A stretch of 64,000 nucleotides of DNA, from assembly GCA_963762735.1 (NCBI GenBank), contig CAVXMG010000031.1, positions 1-64,000 of the forward strand. Direction: 5' to 3'. Every line of letters begins with the position of its first letter. The first letter of the stretch is position 1. This DNA comes from DASXKD01 sp963762735 (lineage in GTDB: Bacteria; Actinomycetota; Actinomycetes; Streptosporangiales; Streptosporangiaceae). The notes beneath the pieces are model-generated. The model made no database searches, was not told the origin of the DNA, and saw only the letters and a program-made list of their open reading frames with translations. Position numbers and translations under genes: made by a program. Shown one piece after another: positions 33,979 to 41,807 of the stretch.

Positions 33979-34131
33979 GCCCTGCTGGCCCGGGGGGCGA
34001 CCCCCGGAACCCCCGCTGGCTCAAGGCCCCGTTCCTTCGTCACGGGGCCTTAGCCCTGCTGGCCCGGGGGGCGACCCCCCGGAACCCCCCGCTGGCTCAA
34101 GGCCCCGTTCCTTCGTCACGGGGCCTTAGCC
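33979..34131. repeat. Tandemly duplicated ~74-bp unit with terminator hairpin
   Basis: Two near-identical copies run head to tail, differing only in the length of C runs. Each has a GGGGGGCGACCCCC palindrome followed by AAGGCCCCGT-9 nt-ACGGGGCCTT, a terminator-like stem. The second copy contains the stop codon (34116-34118) of the oxidoreductase gene. The pair probably terminates both convergent transcripts. Confidence 0.65.
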
Positions 34132-35103
34132 GCCTCGGCCAGGTCGTGCAGGGCGCGGGCGGAGCCGAGTGCGGTGTCGGCCGCCAGCAACCTGGGTCCT
34201 TCCTCATCACGGATAACGGCCTGGATGTGCCGGATCAGCGGGGTGAAGGATTGCCGGTATGGCCCGATGCTCCGCTGTGTCACTGGTGGGCGGCCTTGCT
34301 GGCAGACCACGAAGGTGTCATGGGCGTACGGATGGAACGGGTTGGTGACGTGAATCTGGCCGCCGGTGCCGAGCAGCCGGGTGAAGGTGTCGTCCGCCCG
34401 GCCGAACCCGCAGGACAGGTAGAGGTGGCGGCCGCCGGGGAAATCCAGGCATCCCCAGGTCGCCCGGTCCACACCGCCGGGAGCGAACTCGGCACGCGCC
34501 CAGGCGCCCTCGTGCTCCGCGCCGAACAGGTCGCGGGCCAGCCGGACCGGGTAGCAGCCCACGTCGAGCAGTGCGCCGCCCTCCAGGTCGGCGAACATCC
34601 TGACGTTGGTCTCCGGGTCGCTCATGAGGAAATGGAAGTCTGACTGGATCTCGCGAAGATCCCCGATGACGCCGTCCGCCAGGATGCCGCGCAACCTGGC
34701 CATCTGATCGTGGAACGGGAAGGCGAAGGCCTCCCACAGCGGCGTCCCGGTCTCGCGGGCCACGGCGAGCACCCGTCTCGGTCCGCGTGACCGACCCGGT
34801 CAGCGGCTTTTCGCAGAGCACCGGCTTGCCGGCCTCCAGCGCGATGATCGTCCACTCCCCGTGCAGCGCGTTCGGCAGCGGAATGTAGAGGGCATCGATG
34901 TCCGGATCGTCGACCAGGTCCTGGTACCCGGTGACCGCCCGGCCGATGCCGTTGTCAGCCGCCCACTGGGCGGTCCGGTCGGTGTCGCGGCCGGCCACGG
35001 CGGCCGGGTCGCCGCCCGCCTCCCGCAGCGAGGGCAGGAACAGGTTCCGCGCGATCTTGGCCGTGCCGAGGATTCCCCAGCGAATGCTGCGCCCCATTGT
35101 CAT
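34116..35103 (-). CDS. Gfo/Idh/MocA-family NAD(P)-dependent oxidoreductase, frameshifted
   Basis: A ~328-residue sugar/inositol-dehydrogenase-type oxidoreductase. The N-terminal Rossmann half starts at ATG 35103 (GGAGAGAG upstream): IRWGILGTAKIARNLFLPSL, ALYIPLPNALHGEWTI and KPVLCEKPLTGSVTRTE, which includes the conserved EKP lysine. Around 34785 the frame moves by one base, and the substrate domain continues as VLAVARETGTPLWEAFAFPF, SDFHFLMSDPETNVRMF and LLDVGCYPVRLARDLFG to 34116. All family blocks survive, so a one-base indel or sequence error is likely. It is divergent from a DapA-family lyase, and the two may work in one sugar-acid pathway. Confidence 0.75.
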
Positions 35104-35133
35104 CACCCGTCTCTCTCCGGGCATTATCGCTGT

Positions 35134-35898
35134 ATGAGCGAACTGTTTCGCGGGGCAGGCGTGGCCCTGCTGACCCTGTTCCATGACGACGGTTCCATCG
35201 ACCCCCGTGCCACCGCCGACCTTGCCCGCGAGCTTGTGGCGCGGGGGATGCGTTCGGTGCTGGTGGCCGGCACCACCGGTGAGGCTGCGACGCTCACCGA
35301 TGCCGAGCGTTCCGCTCTCATTGGTGCGATACGACAGGCCATCCCGGCCGAAGTCCCGGTGATCGCGGGCACCGGGGCACCCTCGATCAGGCAGGCCGTC
35401 GGCCTGACCGAGGAGGCCGTGGCGGCCGGCGCGGATGCCATGCTGGCCTGGACCCCGCCCGGGGGAGCCGACTTGCCTGGCTACTTCAAGGCCGTGGCCG
35501 GCGCGGCGCAGGGCCGCCCGGTGCTGGCCTATCACTTTCCCCGGGTGTACCCGCCTGGCATCCCGGTGGAGGCGCTGGCCGGGCTGCCTGTGGCCGGGCA
35601 GAAGGACTCATCCGGCGACCCGAACCGCCTGCTCGACGAGCTTGCGCACTATCCGGGCGCCACGTACGTCGGCTCCTCGGCCTTGCTTCTGATGGCGGGC
35701 CAGCTTGGCGCCACCGGTGCCCTGCTTGCCCTGGCCAACGTCGAACCGGAGCGGTGCGTGGCGGCGTTCGCGGGAGACGCGGCCGCGCAGCGGGAGATCG
35801 CCGAGCGGCACCTGGCGGCGGGGCGGGGCGGGGTGCCTGCGCTGAAGCTGATCCTGGCCGAGGACCGGGGCCGGCCGGTTCCCGTGCGGGTCGGATAG
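35134..35898 (+). CDS. DapA/NanA-family class I aldolase-type lyase
   Basis: A 254-residue member of the dihydrodipicolinate synthase/N-acetylneuraminate lyase family. Motifs: VALLTLFHDDGSIDPRATAD, VLVAGTTGEAATLTDAERSA, VIAGTGAPSIRQAVGLTEEA, the tyrosine-bearing PVLAYHFPRVYPPG and Schiff-base lysine in LPVAGQKDSSGDP. It is shorter than typical DapA (~290), mostly through a trimmed C terminus. The substrate is unclear; the divergent Gfo/Idh neighbour suggests sugar-acid or keto-acid catabolism rather than lysine synthesis. The ATG at 35134 lies 30 bp from the divergent start codon. Confidence 0.75.
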   Translation: MSELFRGAGVALLTLFHDDGSIDPRATADLARELVARGMRSVLVAGTTGEAATLTDAERSALIGAIRQAIPAEVPVIAGTGAPSIRQAVGLTEEAVAAGADAMLAWTPPGGADLPGYFKAVAGAAQGRPVLAYHFPRVYPPGIPVEALAGLPVAGQKDSSGDPNRLLDELAHYPGATYVGSSALLLMAGQLGATGALLALANVEPERCVAAFAGDAAAQREIAERHLAAGRGGVPALKLILAEDRGRPVPVRVG

Positions 35899-35934
35899 CG
35901 TGCCCCCGGCTCAATGCGATGGGGCCGTCCAGTG

Positions 35935-35975
35935 GCATACCCGGGCGCGGGACAGAACTCCGCGCCCGGGTATAC
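35935..35975. repeat. Dispersed GC palindrome (second copy)
   Basis: GCATACCCGGGCGCGG, loop GACAGAACT, CCGCGCCCGGGTATAC: sixteen-base arms with one mismatch. The ACAGAACTCCGCGCCC core is shared with the element inside the aldehyde dehydrogenase gene (21683-21712). It lies 37 bp after the lyase stop and may also terminate that transcript. Confidence 0.6.
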
Positions 35976-36056
35976 CACCGGCCGACTGAGGCCCGCCGTC
36001 GCGGTAGCTGTCGGAACTCAGGCAGCCGTTCGCCCCGCGCGTACACCGGCGATGGC

Positions 36057-36072
36057 ATCTCAAATTCGAGAT
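36057..36072. promoter_or_regulatory. Inverted repeat, likely XRE operator
   Basis: ATCTC-AAATTC-GAGAT lies 13 bp before the start codon of the XRE regulator and overlaps its probable promoter region, a standard autoregulatory position. The assignment is by location only. Confidence 0.45.
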
Positions 36073-36084
36073 ACCGTGGGAGGT

Positions 36085-36450
36085 ATGGAGCACGGGCCGG
36101 GGCTAGGTGAGCCTCGCGAGATTGCTGGATCCGGGGCCGGTGAGGTGCCGGGTACGCCGGAGGTACCGGGGCTGCCGGTGTTGCCGGGGTTCCGGGAGAT
36201 GGCGTTGCGGCGGATGTCGGCGGAGCGGCACCGGCTTGTCGAGGATCTGACCGCGCAGCGCCGGTCGGCGGGGCTGTCCCAGACCGAGGTCGCGGCGCGG
36301 ATGGGCACGTCCCAGTCGGCCGTCGCCCGGCTGGAGACGGGCGACGCCGATGTACGGGTGTCGACGCTGGAGCGGTACGCGGCAGCGATCGGCAGCCAGC
36401 TTGCCTGGCAAGCACAGCCGGACGCAGGACTAGGGCAGGAGGATCGGTGA
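36085..36450 (+). CDS. XRE-family helix-turn-helix regulator
   Basis: A 121-residue protein starting at ATG 36085 behind GGGAGGT. The N-terminal ~45 residues are Gly/Pro/Glu-rich and probably disordered. Residues ~50-110 form a cro/XRE HTH (RHRLVEDLTAQRRSAGLSQT, VAARMGTSQSAVARLETGDA, STLERYAAAIGSQLAWQ). Its stop overlaps an ATG (TGATG) that opens a Pro-rich frame leading into the ClpP-like gene, so regulator and ClpP-like protein are one transcriptional unit, as in similar antitoxin-like pairs. Confidence 0.75.
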   Translation: MEHGPGLGEPREIAGSGAGEVPGTPEVPGLPVLPGFREMALRRMSAERHRLVEDLTAQRRSAGLSQTEVAARMGTSQSAVARLETGDADVRVSTLERYAAAIGSQLAWQAQPDAGLGQEDR

Positions 36451-36550
36451 TGATCACGCCGGGCACGCATGGGTTCCCGCTCCGGCCGTTTCCGCCGGAG
36501 CCCACGCCGCCGGGGCCGGGGCCGGTGCCGCCGTTCCGGCCCGGGCCGCC

Positions 36551-37261
36551 GTGCCGGAGCCGGGGCCGGGTCATGCGCCCGGGCCTCCCCGTCCGGCACA
36601 GAACCCGGCCATGGCGCCGGTCGGGATCTGGATCGACCCGCGGGGCTGGCCGGGGCATCTCTACGAGCGGCTGCTCGACCGGCGCATCGTCATGGCGCAC
36701 GGGCCCCTCGACGGGGACGCGGCGACGCGACTGGCCGCTCAGTTGCTCACCCTCGACGCCGAGGGGACCGCACCGATCCGGCTGGAGATGCAGAACCTGA
36801 GCGCCGACCTGCCCGCTGCCCTCAGCGTCATGGGCATCCTCGATGTGGTCCGCGGGCCGGTGTCCGGACATGCCGGCGGCCGGATCGAGGGCCCGGCGCT
36901 GGGCATCCTTGCCGCCTGCCGGCACCGGAAGGCCTACCCGAATGCGCTGCTCGTGCTGTCCGAGCCGCAGGTCAGCTTCGACGGGACGGTGACCGCGCTG
37001 GCCTCCCGGGAGGAACAGGCGCGGGCCATGCTCGACGAACTGTTCGGCAGGATCGCCGAGGTCACCGGCCGCGACGTGGCCCAGGTGCGAGCCGACGCCC
37101 GCAGGGACAAGGCGTTCAACGTTGCCGAGGCGATCGCGTACGGCCTGGTGGAGAGCCAGGTCACGGCGCGTGGCCTAGCTGGGCTCCCTGGGCTGGCCCG
37201 GGCGCCGCGGCAGGGCGATGACGACGGCGGCGGCGGCGGCGCCGGCGCCGGCGACGAGTAG
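36551..37261 (+). CDS. ClpP-like protein lacking the catalytic serine and histidine
   Basis: A ~236-residue ClpP-fold protein. Recognisable blocks: HLYERLLDRRIVMAHGPLDG, AAQLLTLDAEGTAPIRLEMQ, ALSVMGILDVVRGPVSGHAG and FGRIAEVTGRDVAQVRADAR, the last matching the ClpP handle and DRDR-like region. Where active ClpP has the Ser motif and a following His, this one reads EGPALGILAACRHRKAYPNA and LLVLSEPQVSF, so neither residue is evident. It is probably an inactive paralogue or partner for another ClpP. The Pro-rich N terminus may start at 36447/36450 in another frame, joined by a one-base slip near 36550. Its end overlaps the convergent membrane gene by 87 bp. Confidence 0.65.
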   Translation: MPEPGPGHAPGPPRPAQNPAMAPVGIWIDPRGWPGHLYERLLDRRIVMAHGPLDGDAATRLAAQLLTLDAEGTAPIRLEMQNLSADLPAALSVMGILDVVRGPVSGHAGGRIEGPALGILAACRHRKAYPNALLVLSEPQVSFDGTVTALASREEQARAMLDELFGRIAEVTGRDVAQVRADARRDKAFNVAEAIAYGLVESQVTARGLAGLPGLARAPRQGDDDGGGGGAGAGDE

Positions 37262-37711
37262 CCAGGCCGAGACCGGCACGGGGACGGCCAGCACGACCAG
37301 GACGATGGCCGCGGTGAACACGCCCCACACGGCCAGCGGCAACTGCCGCCACAGCCAGCGTGCCGTCACCGGCCCCGGCATGGCCCGTGGTGCGTCCACC
37401 AGCAGCAGGTAGCCGAGGATGAGCAGGCCCTCCCAGGCCAGCGTGGCCAGGTCCGGCCGGGTGATGGCGGACTCGATGACCGCGGTCGCGGCGGCGAGCG
37501 TGCCCACTATCCGCCAGTGGGCCAGCGGTCCGGCCACGCTCACCGCCACCAGCAGCACGCCGATGGGGACGAGCGCCAGGGAACGGCCGGTCAGTTGCGG
37601 CGCGGGCAGGAGCATCATGCCCGCGCCGAGGCAGCCGGTGACCGCCCGGGTGATCGCATCGGCGAGGCGTGGCGGGCGGGCATCGTCGGTGCCGCGGTAT
37701 GGAGGGCTCAT
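37175..37711 (-). CDS. Small multi-pass membrane protein of the MoxR operon
   Basis: A 178-residue membrane protein starting at ATG 37711, overlapping the DUF58 stop. It has about six hydrophobic segments (GCLGAGMMLLPAPQL, LALVPIGVLLVAVSVAGPLA, WEGLLILGYLLLVDA, LPLAVWGVFTAAIVLVVLAV, VSAWLLVAGAGAAAAAVVIA) and a short basic C terminus. No family is recognised. As last gene of the MoxR/DUF58/DUF4129 operon it is likely part of the same envelope-associated complex. The longer upstream frame lies inside DUF58 and is not coding. Confidence 0.65.
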   Translation of the reverse strand: MSPPYRGTDDARPPRLADAITRAVTGCLGAGMMLLPAPQLTGRSLALVPIGVLLVAVSVAGPLAHWRIVGTLAAATAVIESAITRPDLATLAWEGLLILGYLLLVDAPRAMPGPVTARWLWRQLPLAVWGVFTAAIVLVVLAVPVPVSAWLLVAGAGAAAAAVVIALPRRPGQPREPS

Positions 37712-39093
37712 CAGCGCACCGCCCGGATCCGCCGGCCGCGCAGCGGGGCTTGCGCGCCTTCGAGCCCCGTTCCGCTGTCCCAGCTCAGCACCGGCACACC
37801 GAGCCCGGTGATGCTGGACCGCAGCGCGCCCCGGTCCAGCCGCCAGAGCCGGACCGCGAGCTGTGTCATGGGCAGCCGCGGCTCGGCGGGCGGTTCCCGG
37901 GTGAGCACATCCACGATCACCAGGGACACGCCGCGCTGCCGCAGGTCGGTCACCGCGGTAAGGGCACGCCGGTCGAGCAGCGGCGAGAAGAGGACCACCA
38001 GGGCGCGCGGTGGCAGCGCGGTCCTCGGCACGCGGTCCAGGTCCGGGGTGGCCTCGCTCAGGAAGCGGACGCCGAACGCCATTTCCACGATCCGGAAGAA
38101 GTGCCTGTTGCCGGGCGAGGGAGCCAGCCACTTGAGCACCCCGCCGAGAACTACCATGCCGACCCGGTCGCCGGTTCGCAGGTAGGCGGCGGCCAGGCCC
38201 GCCGCACCGCGGACCGCGAGGTCAAGAGTGGTGTCGCCGGGCGGCCCGACATCGGAGAACGCGTCGATCATGATCACCAGGTCGGCGGCGCGCAGGGCCG
38301 CTCGCTGGTTGACGTGCGGCTGGCCCAGCCTGCTTGTCACCGCCCAGTTCAGGTCGCGCAGCCGGTCGCCGGGCTGGTAACCGCGAATGCCGGAGAACTC
38401 TATGCCCGCGCCGGACGCCGTCGCGGTGTGTTCACCGATCCGCCGCAGCAGGTCGGCGGGCAACAGGGTGGCCCGGGCGGGCGGTGGGTGCGGGAAGACC
38501 TCGACCCGCTCGGGCCGGAGCGTCAGGCTCGCCTGGCTCATCCCGTCGGTGCACGTGGCCGTCACGGTGCAGAGCTGGTGGCGGCCCCAGGCATGCGGCT
38601 GGAGCACCCAGCGGGCGCTGGCCGCCCGTCCGGCCACGGCCACCTGGGTCACCGGGCCATCGATGACGGTCACCGCCGGGCCGGGCTCGATCCGGAACGT
38701 CACCTCGTCCACCGGCGCCGCCACGGTGGCGACGATCTCGACATCCTCGCCTTCGAAACAGCGCGACGGGGCGGCGGTGACGGCTGCGTCCAGGGCCTCC
38801 GGCCGGGTGCCGCGGCGGGTCGCGGCGAGCGCGGCCAGGGCTGGCGCGCCGAGCAGCAGCAGGTCGGCGTGCCGGGTCAGGAAAGCCGCGAGTACGGCCG
38901 CCACTCCGATCGTGGCCAGCCTGCGCAGCCTGGGCGCGGCCTGCCAGGTGGCGGGCACCGGCGCCAGTGGCACCGCCGCCTTGGCCGGGCCAGGTGCCGG
39001 GCCCGCAGCGCCCGGCGGCGGGGCGGGAACCGGGGGCCCGGCCGGGGCCGGCATCGTTGGCTCGCCCCGCACCGCTGGCGGCCCCTCGGTCAC
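37711..39093 (-). CDS. DUF58 domain protein, MoxR partner
   Basis: A 460-residue protein. After a Pro/Gly-rich start come two hydrophobic helices (~50-90), a beta-rich region (FEGEDVEIVATVAAPVDEVT), then the DUF58 signature GIEFSGIRGYQPGDRLRDLN with WAVTSRLGQPHVNQRAAL. A VWA-like stretch follows: DLVIMIDAFSDVGPPG and LPPRALVVLFSPLLDRRALT. DUF58 proteins are membrane-anchored partners of MoxR ATPases and are thought to help assemble metal-dependent or envelope complexes. Four-base overlap with the moxR gene supports cotranslation. Confidence 0.85.
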   Translation of the reverse strand: MTEGPPAVRGEPTMPAPAGPPVPAPPPGAAGPAPGPAKAAVPLAPVPATWQAAPRLRRLATIGVAAVLAAFLTRHADLLLLGAPALAALAATRRGTRPEALDAAVTAAPSRCFEGEDVEIVATVAAPVDEVTFRIEPGPAVTVIDGPVTQVAVAGRAASARWVLQPHAWGRHQLCTVTATCTDGMSQASLTLRPERVEVFPHPPPARATLLPADLLRRIGEHTATASGAGIEFSGIRGYQPGDRLRDLNWAVTSRLGQPHVNQRAALRAADLVIMIDAFSDVGPPGDTTLDLAVRGAAGLAAAYLRTGDRVGMVVLGGVLKWLAPSPGNRHFFRIVEMAFGVRFLSEATPDLDRVPRTALPPRALVVLFSPLLDRRALTAVTDLRQRGVSLVIVDVLTREPPAEPRLPMTQLAVRLWRLDRGALRSSITGLGVPVLSWDSGTGLEGAQAPLRGRRIRAVR

Positions 39094-40061
39094 CGGCTGG
39101 CCCTGGGCACCGGCTCGGCGGTGAGGATCTCCGTGATCAGGTCCTCACCCGTCACGCGGCGGACCCACATCTCGGGCCGCAGCACCAGGCGGTGCGCCAG
39201 GGCGGCAATCGCGACCGCCTTGACGTCCTCAGGGATGATGTAGTCCCGTGCGTCGAGGGCGGCGTGGCCGCGGGCAAGCTGGATCGTCGCCAGGGTCCCG
39301 CGCGGGCTGGCCCCGACGCTGATCTGCGGATGGGACCTGGTCGCGGCGACCAGGCGGACGATGTAGCCGAGCAGGTCGTCGTCCAGGTGCACCTGTTCCA
39401 GTGACTCGCGCATGGCGAGCAGGGCGCTGGCGTCGAGTACCTCCGCGGTCCGCGGCGGCGCCGAGCCGCGGTCCAGCCTGCGCCTGGCCATTTCCGCCTC
39501 ACCCGCCTCGTCCAGGTAGCCCAGCCGGATCCGGGCCATGAACCGGTCAAGCTGCGCCTCGGGGAGCGGGTAGGTGCCCTCGTACTCGATCGGGTTGTCG
39601 GTCGCGAGCACGATGAAAGGCTGCGGCAGCAGGTGGGTCCGGCCATCCACGCTGACCTGGCCCTCGGCCATCGCCTCAAGGAGGGCGGCCTGCGTCTTCG
39701 GCGGCGTGCGGTTGATCTCGTCGCCGAGCAGCAGGTTGGTGAACACCGGCCCCGGCCGGAAGACCACCTCACCCGTGCGCGGGTCGAGCACCGGCGCGCC
39801 GGTGAGGTCGGACGGCAGCATGTCCGGCGTGAACTGGACCCGGGTGAACTCCAGCCCCAGGGTGGCGGCGAAGGTGCGGGCGAGCAGGGTCTTGCCCAGC
39901 CCAGGCAGGTCCTCGATGAGCAGGTGCCCGGAGGCGAGGATGCAGAGCAGCACCTGGGAGACCGCTTCGTGCTTACCCACGATTACCTGCTCGACCTCGG
40001 CGAGCACCTGGGCGCAGCGTTGCGCCGTTGCGGTCACCGAGGGGGCGAGGGTCCCGGTCAT
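39090..40061 (-). CDS. MoxR-family AAA+ ATPase
   Basis: A 323-residue chaperone-like ATPase. Walker A is LLIEDLPGLGKTLLARTFAA, Walker B is TNLLLGDEINRTPPKTQAAL, sensor 1 is PFIVLATDNPIEYEGTYPLP, and the arginine finger region is EAQLDRFMARIRLGYLDEA. The C-terminal lid (ISVGASPRGTLATIQLARGH) is typical. MoxR proteins insert cofactors or remodel partners carrying VWA or DUF58 domains, here the adjacent DUF58 protein. Third gene of the five-gene operon, overlapping both neighbours by 4 bp. Confidence 0.92.
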   Translation of the reverse strand: MTGTLAPSVTATAQRCAQVLAEVEQVIVGKHEAVSQVLLCILASGHLLIEDLPGLGKTLLARTFAATLGLEFTRVQFTPDMLPSDLTGAPVLDPRTGEVVFRPGPVFTNLLLGDEINRTPPKTQAALLEAMAEGQVSVDGRTHLLPQPFIVLATDNPIEYEGTYPLPEAQLDRFMARIRLGYLDEAGEAEMARRRLDRGSAPPRTAEVLDASALLAMRESLEQVHLDDDLLGYIVRLVAATRSHPQISVGASPRGTLATIQLARGHAALDARDYIIPEDVKAVAIAALAHRLVLRPEMWVRRVTGEDLITEILTAEPVPRASR

Positions 40062-40615
40062 AGCTGCTCCAGCCGGTCCACGATACGGGTCAGGGTACCC
40101 AGGTCAGCCCCGGGTGCCTTGCTGTCGAACGAAGGCGGCCGGGAGGGGTCGACGAGCGGCCAGATATCGTCGCCGACCAGGTCGCGGGCACGGGCCGGAT
40201 CCCTGGCCAGGTCCACCCTGTGGCGCTCGGCCAGCACCGACTCGAGCAGGCGGCCGAACAGTGGGCGGATCCCGTGGTCGTAGTGCCATTGGGAGACCGG
40301 TGCCCAGCTGAGGTCGGAACTGATCTTGGCGTAGGCCGGGAAGTCGGCGGACCGCACCTGCGCGGGCGGGCTGCGCCGCGGCCGGAGCCGGGCCCGCACG
40401 GCACGGGCCCAGGCCGCGGCCCACGGCGCGCGGCGCGCGCGCAGGCCGCCCGGAGTGCGGGCCAGCACAACGAGCACGGCCAGGGCGGCCAGGCATTCGG
40501 CCGTGACGACCACGGCGAACGGCCCGCCGACCGCGAGGGCGGTCGCCAGCGCCGCGAGCACCGCGAGCGTTACCGCTGCGGCCCGCCACGCGAGCATCAG
40601 GTTGCCCCGGTTCAC
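40058..40615 (-). CDS. Hypothetical membrane protein of the MoxR operon
   Basis: A 185-residue protein with two adjacent N-terminal transmembrane helices (~10-30, ~33-51), a strongly basic segment (RARLRPRRSPPAQ) and a soluble C-terminal domain containing SSDLSWAPVSQWHYDHGIRP and FGRLLESVLAERHRVDLARD. That domain recurs beside moxR in many actinomycetes, but its function is unknown. It overlaps moxR and the DUF4129 gene by 4 bp each, so it is an integral part of the operon. Confidence 0.7.
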   Translation of the reverse strand: MNRGNLMLAWRAAAVTLAVLAALATALAVGGPFAVVVTAECLAALAVLVVLARTPGGLRARRAPWAAAWARAVRARLRPRRSPPAQVRSADFPAYAKISSDLSWAPVSQWHYDHGIRPLFGRLLESVLAERHRVDLARDPARARDLVGDDIWPLVDPSRPPSFDSKAPGADLGTLTRIVDRLEQL

Positions 40616-41508
40616 AGGTCACCGCCCCGGTCCGCTTGGGCCAGCGCCCCGCTGCCCAGGTCGGCCTGGACCTGCGCCAGCGCCTCGATCGCCGCGGCCC
40701 GATCGGCTTCGGTCATCGGGTGGCTGCTGTAGCGCGCCCGCCGGAACAGGCCGGTCAGCGTGGTGGCCCAGGCGGACCGGACCAGGCCGCTCGCGGTCGC
40801 GCGGCTGAGCACTTCGGCGGGCGTATCCGCCATCCGCGGCGGCGAGCCCGCGTCGGCCAGGCTGCGTTCCATCGCCGCGTAGCAGCCGATGATGGCGGTG
40901 CGCGGGTCGGGGTCCTCGTGCAGTACCCGGGCCCCGGCCGCAAGCGCCGCCGTCAGCGGCTCGGCGTCCGGATCCGGCTCCGGCACCGGAGCCGGAGCCG
41001 GCAGCAGGGGAATGGTCCGGCGGCGACGATAGGCCGACAGCGCGGCGGCCGCGATGGCCACGACGGCGAACAACACCAGCAGCGGCCATGGGTTCCCCAG
41101 CCGCAAATGCCCGGTAGCCCCGGCGTTGGCGCTCGCCGGATGCCCGGCCGCGTTCGCAACCGCGGGCGCGCCATGCCGGACCCGCTGCAGGATGCGGGCC
41201 AGCCCGAACACGATCAGCGGTAGCAGCAGCACCCACCACAGCGACCGCCGTTGCCGCTGCGGCTTACCGCCCTTACGGGCCCAGATCATCCGGGCGATCA
41301 GCAACGCGATCCCGGCCAGCGCCAGGATCACCTCCGCGGCCGCGATGATCCAGTAGACGGCCTGTTCGCTCAGGCCGAGGATCTCCTGGCTGCCAGCCGC
41401 CGAGAACACCCCGCCGGCCCGCAGCCCCACCGCCGCGACGGCGACAAGCAGCAGGGCCGCGGCCGCCCTGCGCATGTCCGCGCCGCCGCGAGCCCCCTTT
41501 CCCGGCAT
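40612..41508 (-). CDS. DUF4129-domain membrane protein, first gene of the MoxR operon
   Basis: A 298-residue membrane protein. The ATG at 41508 has GGAGGTG upstream and is chosen over a frame extension with no site. Three to four transmembrane helices fall at about 12-30, 45-70, 88-105 and 140-160. The C-terminal DUF4129 domain reads PRTAIIGCYAAMERSLADAG, TPAEVLSRATASGLV and LTGLFRRARYSSHPMTEADR. DUF4129 regions occur fused to or beside transglutaminase-like proteins and MoxR systems. It is the promoter-proximal gene, divergent from the TPP riboswitch. Confidence 0.8.
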   Translation of the reverse strand: MPGKGARGGADMRRAAAALLLVAVAAVGLRAGGVFSAAGSQEILGLSEQAVYWIIAAAEVILALAGIALLIARMIWARKGGKPQRQRRSLWWVLLLPLIVFGLARILQRVRHGAPAVANAAGHPASANAGATGHLRLGNPWPLLVLFAVVAIAAAALSAYRRRRTIPLLPAPAPVPEPDPDAEPLTAALAAGARVLHEDPDPRTAIIGCYAAMERSLADAGSPPRMADTPAEVLSRATASGLVRSAWATTLTGLFRRARYSSHPMTEADRAAAIEALAQVQADLGSGALAQADRGGDL

Positions 41509-41703
41509 GGCACCTCCAGGCCCGGCCAGGAGCGTCCGCCACCGATCCTGACCTGGCAGCGGGGAGCCCACCGCAGCGGGGGAGCCACCACGGGGCGCTG
41601 CGCCGCCGCCTGCGCCCAGTTTGCCAGCCGGCCCGACCGCTGCCCACTGCCTGAAACAGCTCTGTCGCCGGATCGACGCTGCGAGGTAATATCGAGCGCA
41701 TCC

Positions 41704-41802
41704 ACACGGGAGCTCGGGCTAACCGGGCTGAGAGGGTGGCTGGCCACAAGGCCCGCGCCACCGACCGTCTGAACCTGACCGGGTAATGCCGGCGTAGGGA
41801 GG
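41704..41802 (+). promoter_or_regulatory. TPP (THI-box) riboswitch
   Basis: The conserved THI elements appear in order: ACACGGGAGCTCGGG, GGGCTGAGAGGGTGGC (CTGAGA at 41728-41733), a variable arm, ACCGACCGTCTGAACCTGA and CCGGGTAATGCCGGCGTAGG. The 3' strand contains GGGAGG (41797-41802), the ribosome site for the GTG at 41808. Ligand-stabilised folding would hide this site, so thiamine pyrophosphate should repress translation of the permease. Confidence 0.92.
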
Positions 41803-41807
41803 CAGTC

